From positions 496,001-560,000 of the forward strand of contig NZ_CP019914.1 in the NCBI RefSeq assembly GCF_002214805.1: a stretch of 64,000 nucleotides of DNA, given 5' to 3'. A program made the translations under genes and the position numbers. Positions 28,569 through 36,590 of the stretch are shown piece by piece. A model generated the notes under the pieces. That model was not told the origin of the DNA. It saw only the letters and a program-made list of their open reading frames with translations, and did not search any database. This DNA comes from Brachyspira hampsonii (GTDB lineage Bacteria; Spirochaetota; Brachyspiria; Brachyspirales; Brachyspiraceae). How positions within the stretch are numbered: the stretch's first letter is position 1; every line of letters starts with the position of its first letter.

Positions 28569-29783
28569 TCATTTTTCATTATTTTTTATAGTTTTTAAAT
28601 AAGAATTTTTTGTAACAGATGAAAGTTCTTCTGAAAAATCACTTTCAAGTTTTTTTCTTAATTTGGATATTCTTCTATTTTTATCTTTTGAAATAAGATT
28701 ATATATTTCTTTAACATTATCTTTTGTTATAGTGATATAATCTTCTTTAGGATAAAAAACTTGCATATATACTTTAAGTCTTGTATGCAATTTATTTTCA
28801 TCATCACAAATTAAAGTTATATCTTTTAATTTATCTAAATTCCAATGTTCTAAAGATTCATAATTATCAAACTTTTCAGCATATTTAAACAAAAATGCTA
28901 TACTAATTACCTTTTTTGTATTCCATTTATCAAGAGGCTGATTAAAACTTTCTGCCAACATAAACATGCATGCAATATTTGTTACATTGGATACATTCCA
29001 GCTATTTAAAGGCTGATTAAATTTTTTACAATCATCAAACATTCTAAACATATTTTCAACATTAGAAACGTCCCATTTATCTAAAGGCTGATTAAAATTC
29101 TCACAGCTATCAAACAAACATTCCATATTTTTTACATTAGATACGTCCCAATCATTAAGAGGCTGATTAAAAATAGTACAATAACTAAACATATTTGATA
29201 AATCTTCAACTTTACTAATATTCCAATTATTTAAAGGCTGATTAAAGTTTTTTGCCAGATTAAACATACATGACATATCTTCAGCACTAGAAGTATCCCA
29301 CTTATCTAAAGGCTGATTAAAACTTTCTGCTAGCTTGAACATACCTCTCATATCTTTTACATTAGAAACATTCCAATCATTAAGAGGCTGATTAAACTCT
29401 TTTGCTCCCAAAAACATAAATGACATATCTTCAACATTAGAAGTATCCCACTTATCTAAAGACTGATTAAAATTAGAACAATAGGCAAACATATTACTCA
29501 TCTTTTTTACTTTAGATACATTCCAATTATTTAAATTAGGATTAAAATCTATTCTTGATAAGTCTAAAATAAAATTATAGTCCATATATGCAAACATATA
29601 AGACATATCCTCAACATTAGAAACATCCCAATCTTCTATGCCTTCAAAATCTTTTCTTTTACTTTCATGAAAAAGATTGCTCATATCCGTTATAAGACTT
29701 GTATCTACACAATCAAGTTTTATATCGTCTGTAAATACTAATTTTTTGAGTTCTTCTTTTGTTGCTGGTTTGTATTTTTTCAT
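28569..29783 (-). CDS. Truncated BspA-type LRR paralogue lacking the C-terminal half
   Basis: The 404-residue product matches its neighbours over the N-terminal motif and about nine BspA/DUF285 repeats. It follows them to SSVTKNSYLKTIKNNEK, exactly where paralogues continue KTIEKAEKYA into the helical and DUF4132-like regions. The next paralogue starts only 33 bp later, so about 450 codons are absent rather than hidden behind a point stop. This points to deletion, probably by recombination between tandem copies. AGGA precedes the ATG. It may still be a functional repeat-only protein or a decaying copy. Confidence 0.75.
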   Translation of the reverse strand: MKKYKPATKEELKKLVFTDDIKLDCVDTSLITDMSNLFHESKRKDFEGIEDWDVSNVEDMSYMFAYMDYNFILDLSRIDFNPNLNNWNVSKVKKMSNMFAYCSNFNQSLDKWDTSNVEDMSFMFLGAKEFNQPLNDWNVSNVKDMRGMFKLAESFNQPLDKWDTSSAEDMSCMFNLAKNFNQPLNNWNISKVEDLSNMFSYCTIFNQPLNDWDVSNVKNMECLFDSCENFNQPLDKWDVSNVENMFRMFDDCKKFNQPLNSWNVSNVTNIACMFMLAESFNQPLDKWNTKKVISIAFLFKYAEKFDNYESLEHWNLDKLKDITLICDDENKLHTRLKVYMQVFYPKEDYITITKDNVKEIYNLISKDKNRRISKLRKKLESDFSEELSSVTKNSYLKTIKNNEK

Positions 29784-29826
29784 AATCTAGTATCCTAATT
29801 ATAAATTTAAAAATTATATATTATAA

Positions 29827-32169
29827 TTAAAATAAATCTGTAAGTCTAAAATCCCAAATCATTAATACTAGTAAAGTATAAATAAATCTTTTACTTACTT
29901 CCTCTCCATTTTCATTATCAAAATAAATATTAATTTTTACTCTGTCATGATAATCAGTTTTAGAATTAACATCTGCATCTATAGTAAAAGTATCTCCATT
30001 CTTTGTTTTTAATGAATAATTTTTGACAACATCGTATCCTATATATTCAGAATACATTTCATATCTTGCACCGAAAGCTTTAAAAGTACCATAAGCTATT
30101 TCTAAATTATCTATTTTTTCTACTTCGCTTTTCAAATTATCTTTATCTAATTTTATAACTGTTAATTGCTGTAAAGGCTGTGCTATTTCATAATCTTCAA
30201 GCTGCTTTCTCCATTTATCTATAGTATTATCGTCCATTTCTACAAGGCTTGCTAAACCTACAAAACTATTATCATCAATTTTTACTTCTTCATCTTCACA
30301 GTTTGAATAACTTCCGTCACCTGAATATCTAAAAGTTGTTATAAAATTATAGTTATTATCATATAGATTCCATATTAAAGATGAAGCAAATCTATTCATC
30401 ATAGCATTATCAATAAAAATATCTTTGAATATATCATAACTGTATTTCTCTCCGCTTGCTAATAAAACAGCTAAAAGAGAAGAAGTATCTTTCATAAAAG
30501 AAGGAATTTTTTTTCTTAATTTTGTTATTTCATCTTTTAAATCTTCATCGAAGTTTTGAGGAATCTTTTTTAACTCTTTATTATTTTTTATATCAAACAA
30601 ACTCAAAGAATAATCATTATTCAAAATTAATTTATAATCTTCATTTAATAGTCTCTCTCCTTGAGAATTAAAGCTGAAATCAGGAGAAAATCTTAATTCA
30701 AACTCCTCATAGCTAATATTCATTTTTTTAATCACTTCTTCAATTAGATTATAAGCTTCATAACGTACTTCAGATTTTTTTGTACTTGAATATATTTCAT
30801 ATAATATTCTAAGTGCATATTTACTTTCTATATTTAATTTAATTATTAAAAGTGAAAGTTTAGTATCTTTTTCTTTTTTATATATATTTTTTATGGCTTT
30901 ATCTCCTCCGTATAAACAATAAATAAAAGCTGCTGTTTCTTTATTAGTTTCATCATAGATATTTTTAGCAAAATTTACAAATGATTCTTTATCAAGTAAA
31001 TTAACTATATTATCAATCTGCGTTAATCTTTTAATATCTCTTTTAAGAACTAAATACTCTAAATATATATATTTTAAAACTTTATTTTCAACTTCTCTAG
31101 CTTTATCTTTTATCAAAACCTTATAATTATTATTTATAAAGCTTACTTTCTTATCATCTTTTTTATTATAATTATCTTCAACATATTTTTCTGCTTCTTC
31201 TATAGTTTTGAAATTATAATCATCAGTAACAGATGAAAGTTCTTCACTAAACTCTGTTTCTAATTTCTTTTTTAATGCCATAACTTTTTTATTTGTGTCT
31301 TTTGATATTGCATTATATACTTCTTTGACATTTTCTTTTGTGATAGTTACATAATCTCTTGATACTAAATCATATTCTTCTGATATAAAATCATATTCAT
31401 CATCATCATATTCTTTATCACTATTTTCAATAGGTACATAAGTGTTGTGAGAACCATAAAATGCCTGCATATATACTCTAAGCCTTAAAGGCAATTTTTC
31501 ATAGAATCTTTCATAGTTAGTGCATAAATCACTCATATCTGATACTTTACTTAAATCCCAATTTGCTAATGAATCATAATAATCATAGCTGTCAGTATAT
31601 TTAAACATTGAGTACATTTTGCTTAATTTTTTTGTATTCCATTTATCTAAAGGCTGATTAAAAGAATCGGCAGAATAAAACATAGATTCCATAGTTTTTA
31701 CATTGGATACATTCCAGCTATTTAAAGGCTGATTAAAAGAAATGGAAGAATGAAACATAGCCTCCATAGTTTTTACATTAGATACGTCCCAATCATTAAG
31801 AGGCTGATTAAAAGAATCACATGCATTAAACATATAACTCATATCTTCAACTTTACTAACATTCCAATTATTTATATTCTGATTAAAAGTTTTAGCAATA
31901 CTAAACATACCGCTCATATTTGTAACATTAGAAGTATCCCATTTATCTAAAGGCTGATTAAAACTTAAACATTCTCTAAACATCCAAGACATATTCTCAA
32001 CATTAGAAGTATCCCAATCTTCTATGCCTTCAAAATCTTTTCTTTCACTTTTTTGAAAAAGCTCGCTCATATCTGTAATAAGGCTTGTATCTACATCGCT
32101 AAGTTTTATACCGTCTGTAAATACTAATTTTTTGAGTTCTTCTTTTGTTTTTGGTTTATACTTTTTCAT
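29827..32169 (-). CDS. BspA-type LRR protein with DUF4132-like C-terminus, short repeat region
   Basis: The 780-residue protein shares the start MKKYKPKTKEELKKLVF but has only about five FNQPL-type BspA repeats (to residue ~200). An acidic, tyrosine-rich insert follows (EYDDDEYDFISEEYDL) that the other copies lack. The helical region and the C-terminal DUF4132-like segment (FASSLIWNLYDNNYNFITTF, VGLASLVEM, DKWRKQLEDYEIAQPLQQL) are closely similar to the 863-residue paralogue. No export signal is present. AGGA precedes the ATG and there is a 192-bp AT-rich upstream spacer. As the first of the tandem set it probably leads the transcript. Confidence 0.8.
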   Translation of the reverse strand: MKKYKPKTKEELKKLVFTDGIKLSDVDTSLITDMSELFQKSERKDFEGIEDWDTSNVENMSWMFRECLSFNQPLDKWDTSNVTNMSGMFSIAKTFNQNINNWNVSKVEDMSYMFNACDSFNQPLNDWDVSNVKTMEAMFHSSISFNQPLNSWNVSNVKTMESMFYSADSFNQPLDKWNTKKLSKMYSMFKYTDSYDYYDSLANWDLSKVSDMSDLCTNYERFYEKLPLRLRVYMQAFYGSHNTYVPIENSDKEYDDDEYDFISEEYDLVSRDYVTITKENVKEVYNAISKDTNKKVMALKKKLETEFSEELSSVTDDYNFKTIEEAEKYVEDNYNKKDDKKVSFINNNYKVLIKDKAREVENKVLKYIYLEYLVLKRDIKRLTQIDNIVNLLDKESFVNFAKNIYDETNKETAAFIYCLYGGDKAIKNIYKKEKDTKLSLLIIKLNIESKYALRILYEIYSSTKKSEVRYEAYNLIEEVIKKMNISYEEFELRFSPDFSFNSQGERLLNEDYKLILNNDYSLSLFDIKNNKELKKIPQNFDEDLKDEITKLRKKIPSFMKDTSSLLAVLLASGEKYSYDIFKDIFIDNAMMNRFASSLIWNLYDNNYNFITTFRYSGDGSYSNCEDEEVKIDDNSFVGLASLVEMDDNTIDKWRKQLEDYEIAQPLQQLTVIKLDKDNLKSEVEKIDNLEIAYGTFKAFGARYEMYSEYIGYDVVKNYSLKTKNGDTFTIDADVNSKTDYHDRVKINIYFDNENGEEVSKRFIYTLLVLMIWDFRLTDLF

Positions 32170-32361
32170 AAATTTAATCCTAAGTTATAGTTTACATAAC
32201 TCTATTATAGATATATGATTTTTCTATACTAGAGAATAATTTTATTTATAAGGCAATTTTATAAATTTAACTGATTATTAAAAAATTAATATGCTAATAG
32301 TTATTCAAATACAAAATATAAAAAATTGTTCGATAAAATATTTTATTAAATAAATGAGAGT

Positions 32362-33273
32362 TCACAACTTTTTGATTTTTTCTATAGTTAAGCCTGTTAC
32401 TTTACTTATAATATCAATATCTATATTTTCTTTTTTCATATTTTTATCTAATGAATATTTTTCTTGTTCTATACCTTGTTCTATACCCTCTTTTATACCT
32501 TCTTCCCTTCCTAATCTTCTCTCCTCATCAAGCATTATTTGATTACCGTATAGATATGCCTCTTTTTTCTCATATTCCATCATCATTAATTTACTTTTGA
32601 CAAAATTATTATATTTTTTCTGCACTTCTTCCATTATGGTTTTTTCTTTTACTATTTCAGACATAGACACCTCCAAATTTTTACTTGTAAATATTTTTAG
32701 CCAATAATTTAAATCTCTAGATAATGCATTTTTCTTAATTTTTTTTAACTCTATTATATGTATCTGCAAATGATCTGTTAATAACTTTTTATTATTCATA
32801 TCATAAAGCATATAACATGAATGTATATTCTTTGTTTTATCCAAATTGAAATTTAATAGATTGATACTTATTACAGGAGTAAGTACATCGTATCTTTCAC
32901 CATGCTTTAGTAATTTACTATAATTAGCAGCCCAATAATAAAGTATGCGTTCTGGAAATCTAGAATTGCCTTGTAATTGTATTTCTATAATAACAACTGA
33001 ACCGTTTTGAGTAAGGCATTTTACATCGAGGCATCTGCGACATCTGTCCACCTTGCGTGCCACCTTCGGTGCTATTGTTTCCTTTAGATTCCTATTTTTC
33101 TTTAGATTGAAATGGGTAAGAATTTCAACAGAACGAAAAGTTTTCATATTAGCATTAATCATTATAGAATTAATAAAATCCAAAAGTATGGACTCGCTGC
33201 TGCCTTTATCAGTAAAATAATCATTTAAAGGATTAAAATATTTTATTTGTTTAATATTTGATTTATTTCTCAT
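32362..33273 (-). CDS. Rpn-family recombination-promoting nuclease (PD-(D/E)XK)
   Basis: Rpn proteins are metal-dependent DNA nucleases that promote RecA-independent recombination, formerly called putative transposases (YhgA-like). The 303-residue protein shows the family pattern: NPLNDYF...LLDFINSIM, the catalytic Asp83 in LDVKC, Glu97/Gln99 in IEIQ, RFPERILYYWAANYSKLLKHGERY and TPVISINLLNF. It ends with a short acidic/basic repeat (EGIKEGIEQGIEQEK). Residues 68-82 are encoded by a GC-rich insert unlike the rest of the gene. A perfect consensus promoter (33280-33308) puts the predicted transcription start on the ATG, so the mRNA may be leaderless. It lies between an orphan immunity gene and the BspA paralogues. 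Confidence 0.85.
   Translation of the reverse strand: MRNKSNIKQIKYFNPLNDYFTDKGSSESILLDFINSIMINANMKTFRSVEILTHFNLKKNRNLKETIAPKVARKVDRCRRCLDVKCLTQNGSVVIIEIQLQGNSRFPERILYYWAANYSKLLKHGERYDVLTPVISINLLNFNLDKTKNIHSCYMLYDMNNKKLLTDHLQIHIIELKKIKKNALSRDLNYWLKIFTSKNLEVSMSEIVKEKTIMEEVQKKYNNFVKSKLMMMEYEKKEAYLYGNQIMLDEERRLGREEGIKEGIEQGIEQEKYSLDKNMKKENIDIDIISKVTGLTIEKIKKL
33028..33072 (-). other. 45-bp GC-rich in-frame insert in the Rpn gene
   Basis: Of these 45 bases 28 are G or C (62%), in a gene that is otherwise strongly AT-rich. The insert encodes exactly 15 codons, residues 68-82 (APKVARKVDRCRRCL), just before the catalytic LDVKC motif. It interrupts a region that is short in typical Rpn proteins. Its composition resembles the GC-rich intergenic islands at 1871 and 2014. 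Confidence 0.55.
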
Positions 33274-33279
33274 ATATGT

Positions 33280-33308
33280 ATTATACTTAAAATTATTAAC
33301 TTTGTCAA
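33280..33308 (-). promoter_or_regulatory. consensus promoter giving a leaderless Rpn mRNA
   Basis: On the minus strand TTGACA (33308-33303), 17 bp and TATAAT (33285-33280) match consensus perfectly. The ATG at 33273 begins 6 nt after the -10 box, at the expected transcription start. No ribosome binding site can therefore exist in the message. Confidence 0.8.
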
Positions 33309-33330
33309 AAATAAATATAAAAGCTAATAT

Positions 33331-33678
33331 TTAATCAAGTTCAGCCCTAGAAAATAAATCTCTTATCAGTTTATCATCTTCGCATGCCTCTTTAAATAAT
33401 AAAGCAAATTTCTTTAATGCTTCAATATTGCTGCTGTAAGCACAGAACATACTTGATTCAGAATCAAAATCAATAATCCCTTTTAAATCAGGCACTCTTT
33501 CTTCTAAAAACACTATAGCCAAAGACTGCCAATCATACCCTCCTCCTTCAAAACCTTCATCTTCTCTTTCTTCAAATATTTCTACTTTATATTCTCCAAC
33601 ATTTAAACAAAGAGAAGCGGTATTTTCATGTTCTACAAAAAAGAATGGTTCTATTTGTTTTTCAAAATCATTTTTCAT
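33331..33678 (-). CDS. Imm51-like immunity protein (orphan)
   Basis: The 115-residue acidic cytoplasmic protein has the pattern I associate with Imm51: FEEREDEGFEGGGYDWQSLA, VFLEERVPDLKGIIDFD, SESSMFCAYSSNIEALKKFA and the end RDLFSRAELD. Imm51 proteins are described as immunity factors against toxins of polymorphic toxin systems. No toxin gene is recognised nearby, so it may protect against toxins from neighbouring cells. AAGGA precedes the ATG. A perfect promoter at 33956-33984 drives it through a leader of about 270 nt containing 17 heptamer repeats. The family call is from memory. Confidence 0.7.
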   Translation of the reverse strand: MKNDFEKQIEPFFFVEHENTASLCLNVGEYKVEIFEEREDEGFEGGGYDWQSLAIVFLEERVPDLKGIIDFDSESSMFCAYSSNIEALKKFALLFKEACEDDKLIRDLFSRAELD

Positions 33679-33797
33679 TTTTACTTCCTTTTAATTAATT
33701 TTTTTATACTAGTACTTTACTGCAATAATAAAAATGTTTAATCTTTTAATACTCTAAAATCATAAATAACAAAATATTAACAATAAATATTTTACTC

Positions 33798-33818
33798 CTA
33801 AACTTTAAACAAGTTTAG
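33798..33818 (-). other. hairpin at the end of the heptamer array in the imm51 leader
   Basis: CTAAACTT (33798-33805) and AAGTTTAG (33811-33818) form an 8-bp stem with a 5-nt loop. One arm is the first repeat unit and the other an inverted copy just outside the array. Any of the 17 units could pair with the outside arm in RNA. Confidence 0.6.
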
Positions 33819-33935
33819 AGTTTAGAGTTTAGAGTTTAGAGTTTAGAGTTTAGAGTTTAGAGTTTAGAGTTTAGAGTTTAGAGTTTAGAGTTTAGAGTTT
33901 AGAGTTTAGAGTTTAGAGTTTAGAGTTTAGAGTTT
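33812..33935 (-). repeat. heptanucleotide microsatellite (AGTTTAG) x 17 in the imm51 leader
   Basis: Seventeen perfect units (33812-33930) plus a partial AGTTT are visible. They lie between the promoter at 33956-33984 and the imm51 ATG at 33678, starting about 14 nt after the predicted transcription start. Read on the transcribed strand, every frame meets a stop every 21 nt, so the array is not coding. Confidence 0.95.
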
Positions 33936-33955
33936 CTCTTTAAGTATACTTTTAT

Positions 33956-33984
33956 ATTATATCATTAAAAATGTATTTTGTCAA
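33956..33984 (-). promoter_or_regulatory. consensus promoter for imm51
   Basis: On the minus strand TTGACA (33984-33979), 17 bp and TATAAT (33961-33956) are a perfect consensus match. Transcription would start near 33949 and enter the heptamer array almost at once. The promoter lies just beyond the 3' end of the TPR gene at 34000. Confidence 0.8.
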
Positions 33985-33999
33985 ATTATCAAAATTAAA

Positions 34000-35274
34000 T
34001 TAATTCCGTAATTTTTTCAAAGCTTCTTGCTTATTCTGTTTAGCCTTTTCATAATTTGAATCTATCTCTATGGCTTTGTCATAATCATTTATAGCTTCTT
34101 CATATAAACCCATACTATATTTTGTAAACCCTCTATTATTATATGCATCAGCCAATTTTGGATTTAACTCTATAACTCTATTATAATCTTTTAAAGCTTT
34201 TTCATAATCTCCTAAACTATAATACGAAAGCCCCCTATTATAATAAGCATTTATATTGTTATTATCCAATTCTATTACAACATCATAATCTTTTACAGCC
34301 TCATTATGAAGTCCAATATTATTTTTAGCAATTGCTCTGTTATAATATGCATCAATATATTGAGGCTCTATATTAATTGCATTAGTAAAATCTTCTAAAG
34401 CATCTTCATATAATCCTAATGCACTTTTGGCATTTCCTCTATTATTATAAGCATAAAAATATTGAGGCGATAATGCTATGGCTTTATTAAAATCTTTTAT
34501 TGCCTCTTTATAAAGTCCTAAATTATATTCTGCTGTTCCTCTGTTATTGTAAGCATCGGTATATTCATCATATATTTCTAATGCTTTATTTATATCTGCT
34601 ATAGCCTCATTATACAAACCTAATCCTATTTTGCATGCACCTATATTATTATAAGCATAAGAACTATTGGAATTGGAAAGTTCTATAACTTTATTATAAT
34701 AAGAAATAGCTTCTTCATAAAGCCCCATACTCCTTTTAGCATCTCCTATTCCATTATAAGCATATACTTCTGTATCATCTAATTCCAATACTTTTTTATA
34801 ATCTTCTATAGCTTCAATATATTTTTTCGACATTAATTTTATGAATGCCCTGTCTATATAAGCATCTATATTATTGCTATCCAAAACAATAGCTTTATCA
34901 ATATCTTTTAGTGCATCTTCATAATACCCCAAATTACCTTTAGCATATCCTCTGTCATCATAAGCATTTGAATGAGTAGGTACTAATTCTATAACTTTAT
35001 CATAATCTTTTACAGCTGATTCATAAATCCCAAGATTACATTCACAATTTGCCCTATTATAATAAAGCTCTGCATAATTTTCATCTATTTCTATACCTTT
35101 ACCATAATAATTAATAGCCTCTTCAAAAAATCCTAATGCCTGTTTAGAAAGACCTAAATAATTATATATTTCAGAATTATCCCCATCTTCTTCTAATGCT
35201 TTAATAAATAATTCTGATGCTTTATCAAACTGAGTTTCTCTAAATAATTGCAAACCTTCTTCAAAATATGACAT
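34000..35274 (-). CDS. TPR-repeat protein
   Basis: The ATG at 35274 has an AAGGAAGG Shine-Dalgarno; a longer open frame (to 35343) lacks one. The 424-residue protein consists almost wholly of about twelve 34-residue tetratricopeptide repeats (AYNNRGNAKSALGLYEDALE, AYYNRGLSYYSLGDYEKALK and others), from near the N-terminus to the C-terminal lysine-rich tail. There is no signal peptide. Such proteins are scaffolds for protein-protein contacts; no partner can be named. The upstream spacer carries three evenly spaced palindromes (35337-35504) that may bind a regulator. Confidence 0.85.
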   Translation of the reverse strand: MSYFEEGLQLFRETQFDKASELFIKALEEDGDNSEIYNYLGLSKQALGFFEEAINYYGKGIEIDENYAELYYNRANCECNLGIYESAVKDYDKVIELVPTHSNAYDDRGYAKGNLGYYEDALKDIDKAIVLDSNNIDAYIDRAFIKLMSKKYIEAIEDYKKVLELDDTEVYAYNGIGDAKRSMGLYEEAISYYNKVIELSNSNSSYAYNNIGACKIGLGLYNEAIADINKALEIYDEYTDAYNNRGTAEYNLGLYKEAIKDFNKAIALSPQYFYAYNNRGNAKSALGLYEDALEDFTNAINIEPQYIDAYYNRAIAKNNIGLHNEAVKDYDVVIELDNNNINAYYNRGLSYYSLGDYEKALKDYNRVIELNPKLADAYNNRGFTKYSMGLYEEAINDYDKAIEIDSNYEKAKQNKQEALKKLRN

Positions 35275-35336
35275 TATGCCTTCCTTAATTAATAAAAATT
35301 GTTTATTATTGCTAGCTATAAACTCGCTTAAAATAT

Positions 35337-35504
35337 CTGACAACTAAAGTTATCAGCTGCTCGTTTATAGCTTTAAAATTAGTATTAATTATAATTTATA
35401 AATAAATACTTTGACAAGTAAACTTGTTAGACACTTACAATTTTTATTTTAAAATTATTAATAAAAATTATTCACCACAAATCTCTGACAAGTAAACTTA
35501 TCAG
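35337..35504. repeat. three evenly spaced 20-bp imperfect palindromes in a 438-bp spacer
   Basis: Related palindromes occur at 35337-35356 (CTGACAACTAAAGTTATCAG), 35412-35431 and 35485-35504 (CTGACAAGTAAACTTATCAG). Their starts are 75 and 73 bp apart, about seven helical turns. They fill the otherwise featureless AT-rich spacer 35275-35712 between two TPR genes. They could be operators, or degenerate tandem copies of a dispersed element; nothing else is seen in the spacer. Confidence 0.6.
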
Positions 35505-35712
35505 AAACTCATAATTATTATTAATTAAAACAATATTTTTGCAAGAAATTTATATTATATTTTTGGATTTTTTATTATAAAATATAATACACACAAATAA
35601 AAAATTATTTAATAAAATAAATATAAGAAAATTGATAAATGTATCAATATAAAATTAAATTATATATACAGAAGATATAATAAAAATATAAAAGTAATCC
35701 TATTAGCTTATA

Positions 35713-36576
35713 TTATGAAATGCAAACATGCTCTTCATAAACTTCTTTGGCTTTAGAATAAAATTCGGCAGCCTTTTCATAATTTCCATCGATAAATTCA
35801 ATATTACCTAAATGGAAATAATCACTGGATTCAGGATTTTCTTTTATTTTATTTGTATACTTTTCTCTGCTTTCTTTCAAATTAGGATAATTATCTTTTA
35901 AAGTTTTACTTCTAAGGTTTTTAAGAGCTAAAACTTCAGGAGTATCAGCAGGATACATAGCTAAAGCCTGCAAATACATATTTTCTGCCTTTTTATAATC
36001 TTTAATTTCATGCAAACAAACACCATAATAATGATAATCATTATGGTCAGCCAATTTATTATCTACTAAGATTTTATAAAAATTCATAGCTTCTTTATAA
36101 AGTTTATTTCTAAAGAAGTAATTAGCCATATATACTAAAGCAACCCTATCTTTAGCATTAATTTTAAGTACATTTTTAGCAGTTTCCAATCCTTTATCTT
36201 CTTCCTTAAGTAGGGTGCATAAAGATAAAAATTCATAATAAGGATTAAGATTTGATGAAGTATATAAAGTGATTCCTTTTCTGTAAAGTTCAAAAGCCTC
36301 TTCAAGTCTATATTCTTTTTTAGCAATAGCACCTAAAATGAAATAGGCTTCTGCTGCCATCCAATATTCCAAAAAAGTATTTAAAAATATTTTAGCATGT
36401 TCATAATCTCCGTTTTCAAATAAAGAAACTGCCACTTGTAAATATGCTTTCATATCATCAGAAGTACTTAATCTCATACTTCTTTTCAAAGCTTCTATAG
36501 CTTCTTCATTTACTCCTTTTTTTAATAATTCTTCGGCAAGATTACTTAATTTCATTGCTTTAGTATTAGTAGACAC
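35713..36576 (-). CDS. TPR-repeat protein
   Basis: The 287-residue cytoplasmic protein has about seven TPR motifs (YLQVAVSLFENGDYEHAKIF, YFILGAIAKKEYRLEEAFEL, YYGVCLHEIKDYKKAENMYL, YFHLGNIEFIDGNYEKAAEF). A GTG at 36576 sits 7 nt after AGGAG and is the likely start; the in-frame ATG at 36582 is too close to that Shine-Dalgarno. It begins about 14 bp after the LamG/FN3 gene, so the two are co-transcribed and translation may be coupled. The role is unknown. Confidence 0.75.
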   Translation of the reverse strand: MSTNTKAMKLSNLAEELLKKGVNEEAIEALKRSMRLSTSDDMKAYLQVAVSLFENGDYEHAKIFLNTFLEYWMAAEAYFILGAIAKKEYRLEEAFELYRKGITLYTSSNLNPYYEFLSLCTLLKEEDKGLETAKNVLKINAKDRVALVYMANYFFRNKLYKEAMNFYKILVDNKLADHNDYHYYGVCLHEIKDYKKAENMYLQALAMYPADTPEVLALKNLRSKTLKDNYPNLKESREKYTNKIKENPESSDYFHLGNIEFIDGNYEKAAEFYSKAKEVYEEHVCIS

Positions 36577-36590
36577 GTTCATACTCCTTT

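Noticed and set aside
28000-32000. CRISPR-like array from regularly spaced repeats
   Set aside because: The roughly 75-bp periodicity is coding and translates into BspA/DUF285 modules in a continuous frame.
25944-32169. Polymorphic toxin array with imm51 as its immunity gene
   Set aside because: The LRR/DUF4132-like proteins have no secretion signal and no recognisable toxin domain; only adjacency supports the link, so it is left as a hypothesis.
33812-33935. A coding leader ORF through the AGTTTAG array, as at 2460
   Set aside because: On the transcribed strand each frame meets a TAA every 21 nt, so no ORF can cross the array.
33812-33935. Telomere-like repeat (resembles plant TTTAGGG)
   Set aside because: It lies internally between two genes, with a promoter beside it; a microsatellite explains it.
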